Origin: DATBHW01 sp035307385 | GTDB taxonomy: Bacteria; Chloroflexota; Ktedonobacteria; Ktedonobacterales; DATBGS01 | Direction: 5' to 3' | Assembly: GCA_035307385.1 (NCBI GenBank) | Contig: DATGID010000087.1 | Location: forward strand, 1-64,000 | DNA length: 64,000 nucleotides | Shown: piece after piece, positions 7,336-15,394 of the stretch | Numbering within the stretch: the stretch's first letter is position 1 | Layout of the letters: the number at the start of each line of letters is the position of its first letter | Translations under genes and position numbers: made by a program | Notes under the pieces: generated by a model | Database searches by the model: none | What the model was told of the DNA's origin: nothing | Seen by the model: only the letters and a program-made list of their open reading frames with translations

Positions 7336-9012
7336 TTACGGCACAATCACCGCCGCGTGGTTCGCCAGTTCAAAGAGGCCGTTTGGATAGAGGCCCAGGC
7401 CAATGGTGAAAAGCACCGCGATTGCCAGAGCAATCCAGGCGGTGACCGGAACGCGCTGTATGAGGCTCGTCTCTTTGGCACGCTCGCTGCGCGCCGGGGC
7501 TGTGGCTTTGCTGGTCGTTGACCTGGTTGCTGCCCTGCTGCGCGCGGTTTGCGCCAGCGTGCCGCTGCTGCTGCGTGGAGCTGCGCCAACGGGTTCGCGT
7601 TCTTCCGCTGCCGCCAGAGCGCCGCTGAGGGCGGGCGCGGCCTCGCGTCCATCGGTGAAGTACATGGCCCAGATGACGCGCAGATAGTAGAAGAAGCCCA
7701 GCGCGCTCGCCAGCAAGCCAATGATGGCGAGTTCCAGATGCTGATCTCTGATGGCCGCATAGAAGATGTCCCACTTGGCCGGAAAGCCCACCGTGCCGGG
7801 GAAGCCAGCCAGCGCCAGCAGGAAGAGCGCCAGCAAGCCCGCCAGTATGGGCTGCCGCCGCGATAGCCCGGCGTAGTCGTTTAGCTCGTTACCCTGGCCC
7901 TCGCGCCGCTCCAGCACCAGCACGGTGCCGAACGCGCCAATGTTCATGAAGGCATACGCGCCCAGGTAGAAGAGCACGCTGGCAAGCCCTTCCGAGGTGT
8001 TGAGGGTGATGCCCACCAGAATATAGCCCGCGTGGGCGATGCTGGAATAGGCCAGCATGCGCTTGACGTTGGTCTGCGTGGCAGCCAGGATGTTGCCGCC
8101 GATCATCGTCAGAATGGCAATCGCCCAGATGATGTCGCTCCAGTTCGCGCCCTGCGAATGCAGCGCGACCATGAAGACACGCGCCAGCGCCACAAACGCC
8201 GCTGTTTTCGTGCCCACCGACATAAACGCGGTAATCGACGTGGGCGCGCCCTCGTAGACATCGGGCGTCCAGGCGTGGAAGGGAATCGCGGAAACCTTGA
8301 AGAGAAAGCCCACGGCCAGCAGTCCCATGCCGATGACGAGCATCGGCCCATAATTGCTGCCAAAGGCGCTGCTCGACAGGTTGGGCGCGTGTTTGCTGAG
8401 AAAGGCGCTGATGCCGCTCAGACTGGTTGTGCCGGTTGAGCCATAGATCAACGCCATGCCATAGAGCAGGAAGCCGGAGGCAAAGGAACTGAGCAGGAAG
8501 TATTTCATGCCCGCTTCCTGCGACTTGAAGCGCCCGGAGATAAAGGCCGAGAGGATATAGAGGGCCAGCGACAGGATTTCCAATCCCAGGAAGATGGTCA
8601 TAAAGTTGGTGGCCGACCCCATCAGCATCATGCCGCTGACGGCAAAGAGCAGCAGCGCGTAATATTCGCCGTGCTGCGTGATACCCTGGCGCTCGATGTA
8701 GCCGGGCGAGAGCAGCACCGCCAGCACGCCCGCGCTGAGGACGATGAGGTCGCCGACGAGCGCCAACCAGTCATCGGTGACCATGCCCAGAAAGGACGTT
8801 TGATTATCGCCGGCGACAAAGAGCGTGATGGTTGCGGCCAGCCCACCGGCCAGCGCCAGCAGGGCAAAGAATGCCAGCCAGCCTTTGCGCGCAGCGGGCG
8901 TGAGCAGATCGGCGATCAGCAACAGCAAGCCGCATCCGGCGACCACAATCTCTGGTGCTACTCGTGCCCATTCGTCCAGGCGGGGAATAAATGTAAAGAG
9001 TGGCAGTGGCAT
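7336..9012 (-). CDS. nuoN: NADH-quinone oxidoreductase subunit N
   Basis: Antiporter-like membrane subunit of complex I, about 558 aa with 14 predicted helices. It has the family core: a lysine/proline helix in the ...FHAWTPDVYEGAPTSITAFMSV... region and FSIAHAGY-type (YSSIAHAGYILVG) segments. Odd: between the last two helices (about residues 455-518) there is a low-complexity Ser/Ala/Arg/Thr-rich loop of roughly 65 residues, not usual for NuoN. Its ATG overlaps the nuoM stop by one base (TGATG), so translational coupling is likely; GAGGTG precedes it. Last gene of the operon. Confidence 0.95.
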   Translation of the reverse strand: MPLPLFTFIPRLDEWARVAPEIVVAGCGLLLLIADLLTPAARKGWLAFFALLALAGGLAATITLFVAGDNQTSFLGMVTDDWLALVGDLIVLSAGVLAVLLSPGYIERQGITQHGEYYALLLFAVSGMMLMGSATNFMTIFLGLEILSLALYILSAFISGRFKSQEAGMKYFLLSSFASGFLLYGMALIYGSTGTTSLSGISAFLSKHAPNLSSSAFGSNYGPMLVIGMGLLAVGFLFKVSAIPFHAWTPDVYEGAPTSITAFMSVGTKTAAFVALARVFMVALHSQGANWSDIIWAIAILTMIGGNILAATQTNVKRMLAYSSIAHAGYILVGITLNTSEGLASVLFYLGAYAFMNIGAFGTVLVLERREGQGNELNDYAGLSRRQPILAGLLALFLLALAGFPGTVGFPAKWDIFYAAIRDQHLELAIIGLLASALGFFYYLRVIWAMYFTDGREAAPALSGALAAAEEREPVGAAPRSSSGTLAQTARSRAATRSTTSKATAPARSERAKETSLIQRVPVTAWIALAIAVLFTIGLGLYPNGLFELANHAAVIVP

Positions 9013-10619
9013 CAGGCACCTCGCTCAAAGACAAGAACAACATCATGCCGCTCGGCATGGCTGTTCTGGGCGCTCGGTTGAGTATGAGAGACGATGGCAG
9101 GCGGCGCGGCGCCGGTGGTCTGCACGCCAGGCAGGTGGTTGACGCTGTTCTGCATGGCGTTGGTCAACTGGCCGGGGAAGAAGCCGATATAAAAGATCAG
9201 CAGCAGCAGCGGCAGCAGCACCAGCAGTTCATGTCGCTCCAGATCGACTGCCAGCCCCTTGCGCTCGGCGGCCACCACCGGCCCACGGTCAGGCTCGCGC
9301 CCGTGCATGACGCTCTGGAAGAAGCGCAGCAGATACCAGGCGGCAGGAATCACCACCAGCGTACCCAGCACGCCATAGACCATGTTGGCGTGGAAGGTGC
9401 CCAGCAGCGCCAGGAACTCGCCCGCGAAGCTGTTTAGTCCCGGCAGCCCGAGCGAAGAGAGCGCGGCGATCAAGAAGACCACCGCCAGCGCGGGCCAGCG
9501 CAGCGCCTGCCCGCCGTAATCCTCCAGCTTGCGCGTGCCGGTGCGCGCCTCCAGATAGCCCGCGATCAAGAAGAGCGCGCCGATGGTGATGCCGTGGTTG
9601 ACCATCTGCAAGACGCCGCCCTCCAGCCCCTGGCTGTTGAGCGCGAAGATGCCCAGAATCACGACGCCCAGATGGCTGATGCTGGAATAGGCGATCAGCC
9701 GCTTGAAATCGGTCTGGACCAGCGCCTGCACCGCGCCATAGAGAATGCTAATCACTGCCAGAATCTCCATCAGCGGCACCAGCGTGTGCGTCGGGCCGGG
9801 CAGCAGGCCAACGCAGAAGCGAATAAAACCGTAGGCTGCCGTCTTGGTCATGACGCTGGACAGCATGATCGTGACCGGCGTGGGCGCTTCGGCGTAGGCG
9901 TCTGGCAGCCACGAATGCAGCGGCACCAGGCCCACCTTGACGGCGAAGGCGGCAAAGAAAGCCAGGAAGATCAGAATGCCTTCGGTGTTGGTCAGCGAGG
10001 TATTCATAATCTGCGTCAGATCAAGGGTGAAGCCTGCATTTGGCCCGGCGTTCAACTGGTGAATGACGCCCAGCGAGATGATGCCCACCAGCATGAGCAG
10101 GCTGCCCACGGCGGTATAGAGCACAAACTTGATGGCAGCGTAGACGCGGCGCGGCCCACCCCACGCGCCGATCAGGAAATAAGCCGGGATGAGCATCACT
10201 TCCCAGAAGACATAGAACAAGAACAGGTTGGTGGATAGGAAGACGCCCAGCACGCCTGTTTCCAACAAGAGCATCAGCGCCATATACTCTTTGACGCGCG
10301 TGTCGATGCTCCAGAGCGACGCGCCAACGGCAACGGCGGTCATCAGCGTGGTCAGCAGGACGAGAAAGACGCTGATGCCATCGACGCCGACGCTGTAGCT
10401 GATGCCGAGGGCAGGAATCCAGTCGGTGATGGTTTCAGTATGCTGGAAGCCGGTCTGCGTAATATCGAATTGAGCGACCAGGATGATCGCCAGGATAAGA
10501 TCGACGATGGCCCAGACCAGCGCCCAGGGCTTTGCCCAGCCGGACGGCAACAAGAGCGAGATGAGTCCGGCTACGACGGGCAAGAAGATAATCACGGAAA
10601 GGAGCGGAAATTGTACCAT
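9012..10619 (-). CDS. nuoM: NADH-quinone oxidoreductase subunit M
   Basis: Proton-pumping antiporter-like subunit of complex I, 535 aa, 14 helices. Typical signatures include YFLIGAWGG, AFAVKVGLVPLHSWLPDAYAEAPTPV (pump lysine and proline helix break) and YSSISHLGVVILG. It follows nuoL by 23 bases and overlaps nuoN by one base. A GAGGAG lies about 12 bases before the ATG. Length and motifs are normal; nothing unusual. Confidence 0.97.
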   Translation of the reverse strand: MVQFPLLSVIIFLPVVAGLISLLLPSGWAKPWALVWAIVDLILAIILVAQFDITQTGFQHTETITDWIPALGISYSVGVDGISVFLVLLTTLMTAVAVGASLWSIDTRVKEYMALMLLLETGVLGVFLSTNLFLFYVFWEVMLIPAYFLIGAWGGPRRVYAAIKFVLYTAVGSLLMLVGIISLGVIHQLNAGPNAGFTLDLTQIMNTSLTNTEGILIFLAFFAAFAVKVGLVPLHSWLPDAYAEAPTPVTIMLSSVMTKTAAYGFIRFCVGLLPGPTHTLVPLMEILAVISILYGAVQALVQTDFKRLIAYSSISHLGVVILGIFALNSQGLEGGVLQMVNHGITIGALFLIAGYLEARTGTRKLEDYGGQALRWPALAVVFLIAALSSLGLPGLNSFAGEFLALLGTFHANMVYGVLGTLVVIPAAWYLLRFFQSVMHGREPDRGPVVAAERKGLAVDLERHELLVLLPLLLLIFYIGFFPGQLTNAMQNSVNHLPGVQTTGAAPPAIVSHTQPSAQNSHAERHDVVLVFERGA

Positions 10620-10642
10620 AGCGTTCTTCTAGCTCCTCTGGC

Positions 10643-12631
10643 TCAGGGCCTGACGATATAGTAGATCAGGATGAGAATCGCGCCGACGAGGAAGACCAGG
10701 GCATAGCTGCGCACATAGCCCGACTGCACGCTGCGCAGCCCAACGCTGGTTTTGCCCACCAGCCAGGCCAGGCCGCGCCCGCCGCCATCCAGCGCGTCCG
10801 CTTCGATGAAGCGGCCCGCCAGTTTGCCCGCGCCCACAATCGGCTTGACAATCACCCACTCATAGAGTTCATCAATCCAGTATTTATGCAGCAGCGTCTG
10901 ATAGACGAAGTTGCGCATCGGTTGGAGGCTGGGCGCGCGCCTGACGTACATCGCCCAGGCCACGCCAATGCCAATCAGCCCGGCGAGAATGCCCACCGCG
11001 AACGACACCCACAGCAGCGCTCCAGGCGGGGTGAAGTTGTCCGGGTTGAAGTTGGTGCCCAGCACCGGCGCGAGGAACTGGCCCAGCGCGTCCGCCCAGG
11101 GCGTGCCGTATATGCCGCCAACCGTAGAGAGTGCCGCCAGGAAGACCATCGGCACCAACATGACCCAGGGGGCTTCGTGAACGCGCGCCAGCGGATTGGG
11201 CCGCCGAGCCTGAGCCTGCGCCGGGACTTCTGCCTGGCTGCCGCGATAGCTGCCGTGGAAGACCACGAAGATCAGCCGGAAGATATAGAAGCCGGTGAGG
11301 ATGGCCGTGAGCAGCCCCACGCCATACAGCACCAGATACCAGGGGCTGCCGCCCGCGCTCGTTCCCTGGGTCAAGAGGGTGCCCAGGATGGCGTCTTTGC
11401 TCCAGAAGCCCGCGAAGGGGATGATGCCCGCAATTGCCAGGCCACCGATGATGAAGGTCCAATAGGTCCAGGGCAGGCGCGCGCGCAGCCCGCCCATTTT
11501 GCGAATGTCTTGCTCGCCGTCCAGCGCGTGAATGACCGAACCCGCGCCCATGAAGAGCAGCGCCTTGAAATAGGCGTGGGTCGTCAGGTGGAAGATGCCG
11601 GCGGAGTAGTTGCCCGCGCCCTCGGCCATGAACATATAGCCAAGCTGGCTGATGGTGGAATAGGCCAGGATGCGCTTGATGTCATTCTGCACCAGGCCGA
11701 TGCTCGCTGCGAACAGCGCCGTTGCCGCGCCGATGCCCGCCACCACCCACAGACTGGCGGGCGCGTACTGGAAGAGATTGCTGGCGCGCGCCACCAGATA
11801 CACGCCCGCCGTGACCATGGTGGCCGCGTGGATCAGCGCGCTGACCGGCGTCGGGCCTTCCATGGCGTCGGGCAGCCAGACGTGCAGCGGAAGCTGCGCC
11901 GATTTGGCGGCGCAGGCCAAGAAGAGCAGCAAGGTAATGGCAATCAGCATCGGGTCGTTGACGCCGAAGGCTGAGGGCATAGGAGCAGTGGTGTTCGGGC
12001 TATTGAAGAGAATGCCGTTGTAGGCCAGCGTGCCGAACTTGTTGTACAGCAGGAAGATGGCGAGCATCAGGCCAAAGTCGCCGATGACGTTGACAACAAA
12101 GGCTTTCTTGGCCGCCGCCACTGCCGAGGGCCGCTGATACCAGAAGCCGATGAGCAGATACGACGCCAGACCAACGGCGGCCCAGCCAACCAGCAGAAAC
12201 AGGAAGCTGTTGGCGCTGACCAGCAGAACCATGGCAAAGATGAAGAAGTTCAGGAAGGAATAATAGCGCCAGTAGCTGGGGTCGTCGTGCATATAGCCAG
12301 CCGAATAGACGTGGATGAGAAAGCCCACGCCCGTCACGACCAGCAGCATGACGCCGGAAAGCGGGTCGAGCCGCAGGCCAAAGTCGATGCCCAGCTTGCC
12401 GGAGACGACCCAGTTCCAGAGGGTGACATCATCGGCCTGGGTCGCGGAGTTGACCAGCGTCAAAAAGCTGATAAGCGCGAGAAGAAAGGCCACGCCAATG
12501 GTGCCGCAGCCCACCCAGGTAATCAGTTCGTGGCGGCGCTCCTGGACGCCGAGCAGGCGCAGACTGCCGATGAAGAGGAAGCCCAGCAGGGGCAGCAGCA
12601 GCACCAGTGGTGTTAAGTCAAAGACCTGCAT
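10643..12631 (-). CDS. nuoL: NADH-quinone oxidoreductase subunit L
   Basis: Largest antiporter-like subunit, at the distal end of the complex I membrane arm, 662 aa. Core motifs such as SAQLPLHVWLPDAMEGPTPVSALIHAATMV and YSTISQLGYMF are intact, and the C-terminal part contains the long amphipathic lateral helix and a final transmembrane anchor (ALVFLVGAILILIYYIV). ATG 12631 has AAGGGGTG upstream; 4 bases separate it from the nuoK stop, so the two are tightly coupled. Confidence 0.97.
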   Translation of the reverse strand: MQVFDLTPLVLLLPLLGFLFIGSLRLLGVQERRHELITWVGCGTIGVAFLLALISFLTLVNSATQADDVTLWNWVVSGKLGIDFGLRLDPLSGVMLLVVTGVGFLIHVYSAGYMHDDPSYWRYYSFLNFFIFAMVLLVSANSFLFLLVGWAAVGLASYLLIGFWYQRPSAVAAAKKAFVVNVIGDFGLMLAIFLLYNKFGTLAYNGILFNSPNTTAPMPSAFGVNDPMLIAITLLLFLACAAKSAQLPLHVWLPDAMEGPTPVSALIHAATMVTAGVYLVARASNLFQYAPASLWVVAGIGAATALFAASIGLVQNDIKRILAYSTISQLGYMFMAEGAGNYSAGIFHLTTHAYFKALLFMGAGSVIHALDGEQDIRKMGGLRARLPWTYWTFIIGGLAIAGIIPFAGFWSKDAILGTLLTQGTSAGGSPWYLVLYGVGLLTAILTGFYIFRLIFVVFHGSYRGSQAEVPAQAQARRPNPLARVHEAPWVMLVPMVFLAALSTVGGIYGTPWADALGQFLAPVLGTNFNPDNFTPPGALLWVSFAVGILAGLIGIGVAWAMYVRRAPSLQPMRNFVYQTLLHKYWIDELYEWVIVKPIVGAGKLAGRFIEADALDGGGRGLAWLVGKTSVGLRSVQSGYVRSYALVFLVGAILILIYYIVRP

Positions 12632-12635
12632 GCGT

Positions 12636-12944
12636 TCACCCCTTCAAGGAATCTAGCTCGTCGATGTTGATGTCGCGGCGCGCTCGGAAGATCGAGACGA
12701 TGATTGCCAGCCCCACGACCACCTCGGCGGCGGCCACCGTCAGGACAAGGAAGACGAATATCCAGCCGTCCACCGAGTCGAGGTAGTGGGCAAACGTCAT
12801 GAACGAGAGGTTCACGGCGTTGAGCATCAACTCAATCGACATGAACATAATCAGCGGGTTGCGCCGCACGAGCACGCCCACGACGCCTATCGTGAACAAT
12901 ATCGCGCTGACGATTAAATAGCCTGTTGCTGAATCTGGAGGCAT
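12636..12944 (-). CDS. nuoK: NADH-quinone oxidoreductase subunit K
   Basis: Three-helix membrane subunit, 102 aa, with the two conserved buried glutamates in helices 2 and 3 (SIELMLNAVNLSF and AAAEVVVGLAI) that belong to the proton-conducting axis. Start ATG 12944, AAGGA 9 bases upstream. Lies between nuoJ (26-base gap) and nuoL (4-base gap). Family length and features are normal. Confidence 0.97.
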   Translation of the reverse strand: MPPDSATGYLIVSAILFTIGVVGVLVRRNPLIMFMSIELMLNAVNLSFMTFAHYLDSVDGWIFVFLVLTVAAAEVVVGLAIIVSIFRARRDINIDELDSLKG

Positions 12945-12970
12945 ATGATAAATCCTTCAATCAGTGATTA

Positions 12971-13513
12971 TTAATCCCTCGAAGCCCTTCTGCCCAGCAC
13001 CAGCGCGCCGATGATGGCAACCACCAGCAGAACGCTGGTCACTTCAAACGGGAAGAGGAAGCCGTGAAACAGGCCCATTCCGAACGCCTGAATGCTGCCA
13101 AATTTATCGACCATGCTCGATAAACTGTCGGATGCAGGCGCTTTCGCTGCCGGATCGAGCGTGCTGTTGAGCAAGATATAGGATAACCCGCCCGCAAGGA
13201 TGACGCCCAGCCCAGCCGCCGCGCCGATCTGCCAGCGAATGGGGTCGCGCTGCTCGATGCCCTGCGCGTCGGGTGCCAGCATGGTGACCACAAACAGGAA
13301 GAGCACCATGATTGCGCCGGTATAGATGAGCACCTGCACGACGGCAAGAAAAAGCGCGTTCAGCAGCAAGAAAAAGAGCGCCAGACTGAATAGATTCAAG
13401 ATCAAACTGAGGGCGCTGTAGACCGCGTTGCGAAACAAGATCACGCCCAGGCCAGAAAGGACGGACATGATTGCCAGCGCCACAAAAGCAACGGTTGTAG
13501 CAGTAATGTGCAT
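12971..13513 (-). CDS. nuoJ: NADH-quinone oxidoreductase subunit J
   Basis: Membrane subunit with five helices, 180 aa, carrying the conserved QVLIYTGAIMVLFLFVVTML helix that bends in the E-channel/quinone region. It is the first gene after the TnpB insertion in the direction of nuo transcription. The nearest Shine-Dalgarno (AAGGAG) is about 26 bases upstream of the ATG; a GGGCG-TTT-CGCCC hairpin lies between them and could bring the two together. The N-terminus (MHITATTVAF...) fits the family, so I keep this ATG. Confidence 0.95.
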   Translation of the reverse strand: MHITATTVAFVALAIMSVLSGLGVILFRNAVYSALSLILNLFSLALFFLLLNALFLAVVQVLIYTGAIMVLFLFVVTMLAPDAQGIEQRDPIRWQIGAAAGLGVILAGGLSYILLNSTLDPAAKAPASDSLSSMVDKFGSIQAFGMGLFHGFLFPFEVTSVLLVVAIIGALVLGRRASRD

Positions 13514-13522
13514 AACGACTTG

Positions 13523-13535
13523 GGGCGAAACGCCC
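13523..13535 (-). promoter_or_regulatory. hairpin between Shine-Dalgarno and start codon of nuoJ
   Basis: GGGCG-TTT-CGCCC (minus strand) folds into a 5-bp stem with a 3-base loop. It separates AAGGAG from the nuoJ ATG, which otherwise would be too far apart (about 26 bases). Folding would shorten the effective spacing. Confidence 0.35.
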
Positions 13536-13538
13536 TAC

Positions 13539-14798
13539 TCCTTTTTAGACAGGGGGATGAACCGTGCCCCGGTTGTGTTGTTGACACTGCTTGCTCTATA
13601 GAATATTATTAGGATATGAGAACGTATGAGTATCGTCTCTATCCAACCAAGCAGCAGTACCAGCAGTTGGTGGTCTGCCTGAAAGACTCGCGGGGCTTGT
13701 ACAACGAGATGTTGGCAGCCACGAAGCAGCAGTATGCGCAGACAGGCAAATTCCTCTTCAAGTACGACCTGAACCTTCGCTTCAAGGGACGTGGCGCCGA
13801 CACGGTGCCTGCCACTACGGTCCAGACATTGGCTGATCGATTGGATAAGGCCCTCAGACGGTATCTCGCCTTCAAAGAGCAAGGTCTGCCCTGCGGCTTT
13901 CCGCGCTTCAAAACCCCGAACCGCTGGCATAGCATTCAGCTTCGCCAGTATGCGCAGAGCCGCGATGTGTGGTTGGACGCAAATGGGAAGCACCTGCATG
14001 TTCCTGCCAAGCTGGGCTTGCTTTTGAAAATCAAGCTGCATCGTCCGATAGAGGGCACGCCCAAGACGGCTCATCTTGTTTTGCGCGCCGATGGTCATTG
14101 GTATGCGCTCATCGTCTGTGAGCCAGCAGAGGCAGAGCAAACCCATCAAAAAACCGCTGGCGTGTGTGTGCATTCCAATATTGGCTTGGATGTCGGCTTG
14201 AAGGTCTTCTTGGCCGATTCTGAGGGCAAGACTATTGCGAATCCACGCCACTATCGCAAGAGCCAGCAGACGTTGAGACGTAAACAGCGTACCCTCTGCC
14301 GACGCAAAAAGGGGAGTAAACGACGGCGCAAAGCCGCCCGCAATGCCGCTAAAACACATCTGAAAATCAAGCGTCAGCGGAGGGATTTTCTCTTTAAGGC
14401 AGCCAAGCCTTACGCAGAGGGTTATAAGCGTCTCTGCGTTGAAAACTTGAATATCAACGGCATGCTCCACAATCATTCGCTTGCCAAGAGCATAGCCGAT
14501 GCCAGTTGGGGAGCGTTTATCGAAATACTTGAAGATAAGGCTGCAAGAGCTGGTCATCGAGTGATAAAAGTTCCCGCTTGCTTCAGATCGCAAAAGTGCC
14601 ACAGGTGTGGAGAGATCGTGCAGAAATCCCTGTCGGTTCGTACCCATCTCTGTCCTTTCTGTGGCTATGTAGAAGATCGTGATGTGAATGCCGCTAAAAA
14701 CATCTTACGGGCGGGGGCACCGCCGTCAGACGATAACGTACACCAATAGGTGCCGCGTTGTCTGAGAAGCCCCAGGCTTAAGCCTGGGGAGTTGTCAC
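13539..14798 (+). mobile_element. IS1341-type (IS200/IS605 superfamily, tnpB only) insertion
   Basis: About 1260 bp. Left end near 13539, with a subterminal hairpin (AACCG-TGCCC-CGGTT, 13560-13574). The right end has the standard hairpin CCCCAGGCTTAAGCCTGGGG (14770-14789) followed by GAGTTGTCAC. No tnpA (Y1 transposase), so mobility would depend on a helper in trans. It lies in antisense orientation inside the nuo operon. Both ends share ACTCCT microhomology with the flank, so the boundary is certain only to a few bases. Removing the element restores a clean nuoI stop (TAG) and the nuoI-nuoJ junction. Confidence 0.85.
13616..14749 (+). CDS. tnpB: RNA-guided endonuclease TnpB
   Basis: A 377-aa TnpB, the RNA-guided nuclease of IS200/IS605 elements and ancestor of Cas12. 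The RuvC residues are intact: D192 (IGLDVGLK), E276 (LCVENLNI) and D356 (EDRDVNAAKNIL). A zinc finger is formed by C328/C331 and C346/C349 (CHRCG, CPFCG). A lysine/arginine-rich bridge segment lies at about 212-258. The length and catalytic spacing match characterised TnpB proteins. ATG 13616 has only a weak AGGA very close by, which is common for tnpB. Its guide RNA would come from the 3' end of the gene plus the right end of the element. Likely active as a nuclease by sequence; not tested. Confidence 0.93.
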   Translation: MRTYEYRLYPTKQQYQQLVVCLKDSRGLYNEMLAATKQQYAQTGKFLFKYDLNLRFKGRGADTVPATTVQTLADRLDKALRRYLAFKEQGLPCGFPRFKTPNRWHSIQLRQYAQSRDVWLDANGKHLHVPAKLGLLLKIKLHRPIEGTPKTAHLVLRADGHWYALIVCEPAEAEQTHQKTAGVCVHSNIGLDVGLKVFLADSEGKTIANPRHYRKSQQTLRRKQRTLCRRKKGSKRRRKAARNAAKTHLKIKRQRRDFLFKAAKPYAEGYKRLCVENLNINGMLHNHSLAKSIADASWGAFIEILEDKAARAGHRVIKVPACFRSQKCHRCGEIVQKSLSVRTHLCPFCGYVEDRDVNAAKNILRAGAPPSDDNVHQ

Positions 14799-14815
14799 TC
14801 CTCCTCTATCGGTTC
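14650..14815 (+). ncRNA. predicted omega (re)RNA of TnpB with guide from the nuoI 3' end
   Basis: By analogy with ISDra2, the guide RNA spans the end of tnpB and the right-end hairpin (14770-14789) and continues past the element. The guide would therefore start at about 14799 (TCCTCCTCTATCGG...), i.e. the last codons of nuoI. The 5' limit is a guess. Known of the family; not shown by sequence alone beyond the hairpin and position. Confidence 0.45.
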
Positions 14816-15379
14816 TGCCTTCGCCGGAAGGTCGCCCTGGCCGACGGCTGCCGCCGAGGCTTGCAGGCCATCGAAATAGCCGCGCCGTTCCGGCACAGGC
14901 TGCGGTGTCTCCTCCGGCGGCGGATTGGTCCAGGCATCCAGCGAGCCGCGCGTGGCTTGCCCCGGCGGCTCAAGCAGTTGTTCTTTGTGATAGACCATCT
15001 CTGCCGGATTGTAGGCCGCCAGTTCGTATTCCTGCTCCAGCGTGATCGCGCCGGTGGGGCAGGCTTGCTCGCAATAGCCGCAGAAAATGCAGCGCAGCAG
15101 ATTCACATCGAAGATGCGCGCGTAGCGCTCGCCCGGCGATACTGGCTGCTCTGGCGTATTTTCTTCGGCCTCGATATAGATCGCGTCAGCGGGACACGCT
15201 CCCGCGCAGAGGAAACAGCCCACGCAGCGTTCCTGCCCGTTTTCGTAGCGATGCAGCACATGCCGCCCGCGAAAGCGCGGCGGAAGCTGGCGCTTCTGCT
15301 CGGGGTAGGAGATGGTGCTCTTTTTGCGGCCCACGTTCTTGAGCGTGGTGCCCATCCCTTTGACGATATCAAATGCCAT
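14795..15379 (-). CDS. nuoI: NADH-quinone oxidoreductase subunit I
   Basis: Ferredoxin-like subunit carrying clusters N6a and N6b, 194 aa. Ligands: C52, C55, C58 and C107 for one [4Fe-4S]; C97, C100, C103 and C62 for the other, in the usual crossed pattern. The C-terminal tail (about 50 residues after the second cluster, ending PIEEE) is longer than in many bacteria. The stop codon TGA is made from the last bases of the TnpB element right end (TCAC on the plus strand). The start is 15 bases after nuoH. Confidence 0.96.
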   Translation of the reverse strand: MAFDIVKGMGTTLKNVGRKKSTISYPEQKRQLPPRFRGRHVLHRYENGQERCVGCFLCAGACPADAIYIEAEENTPEQPVSPGERYARIFDVNLLRCIFCGYCEQACPTGAITLEQEYELAAYNPAEMVYHKEQLLEPPGQATRGSLDAWTNPPPEETPQPVPERRGYFDGLQASAAAVGQGDLPAKAEPIEEE

Positions 15380-15394
15380 GATCGTTTATCCTTT

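Noticed and set aside
13535..14647. 370-codon minus-strand frame antisense to tnpB, in line with the nuo operon
   Set aside because: TnpB on the plus strand has intact catalytic and zinc-finger residues; the antisense frame shows no recognised domain.
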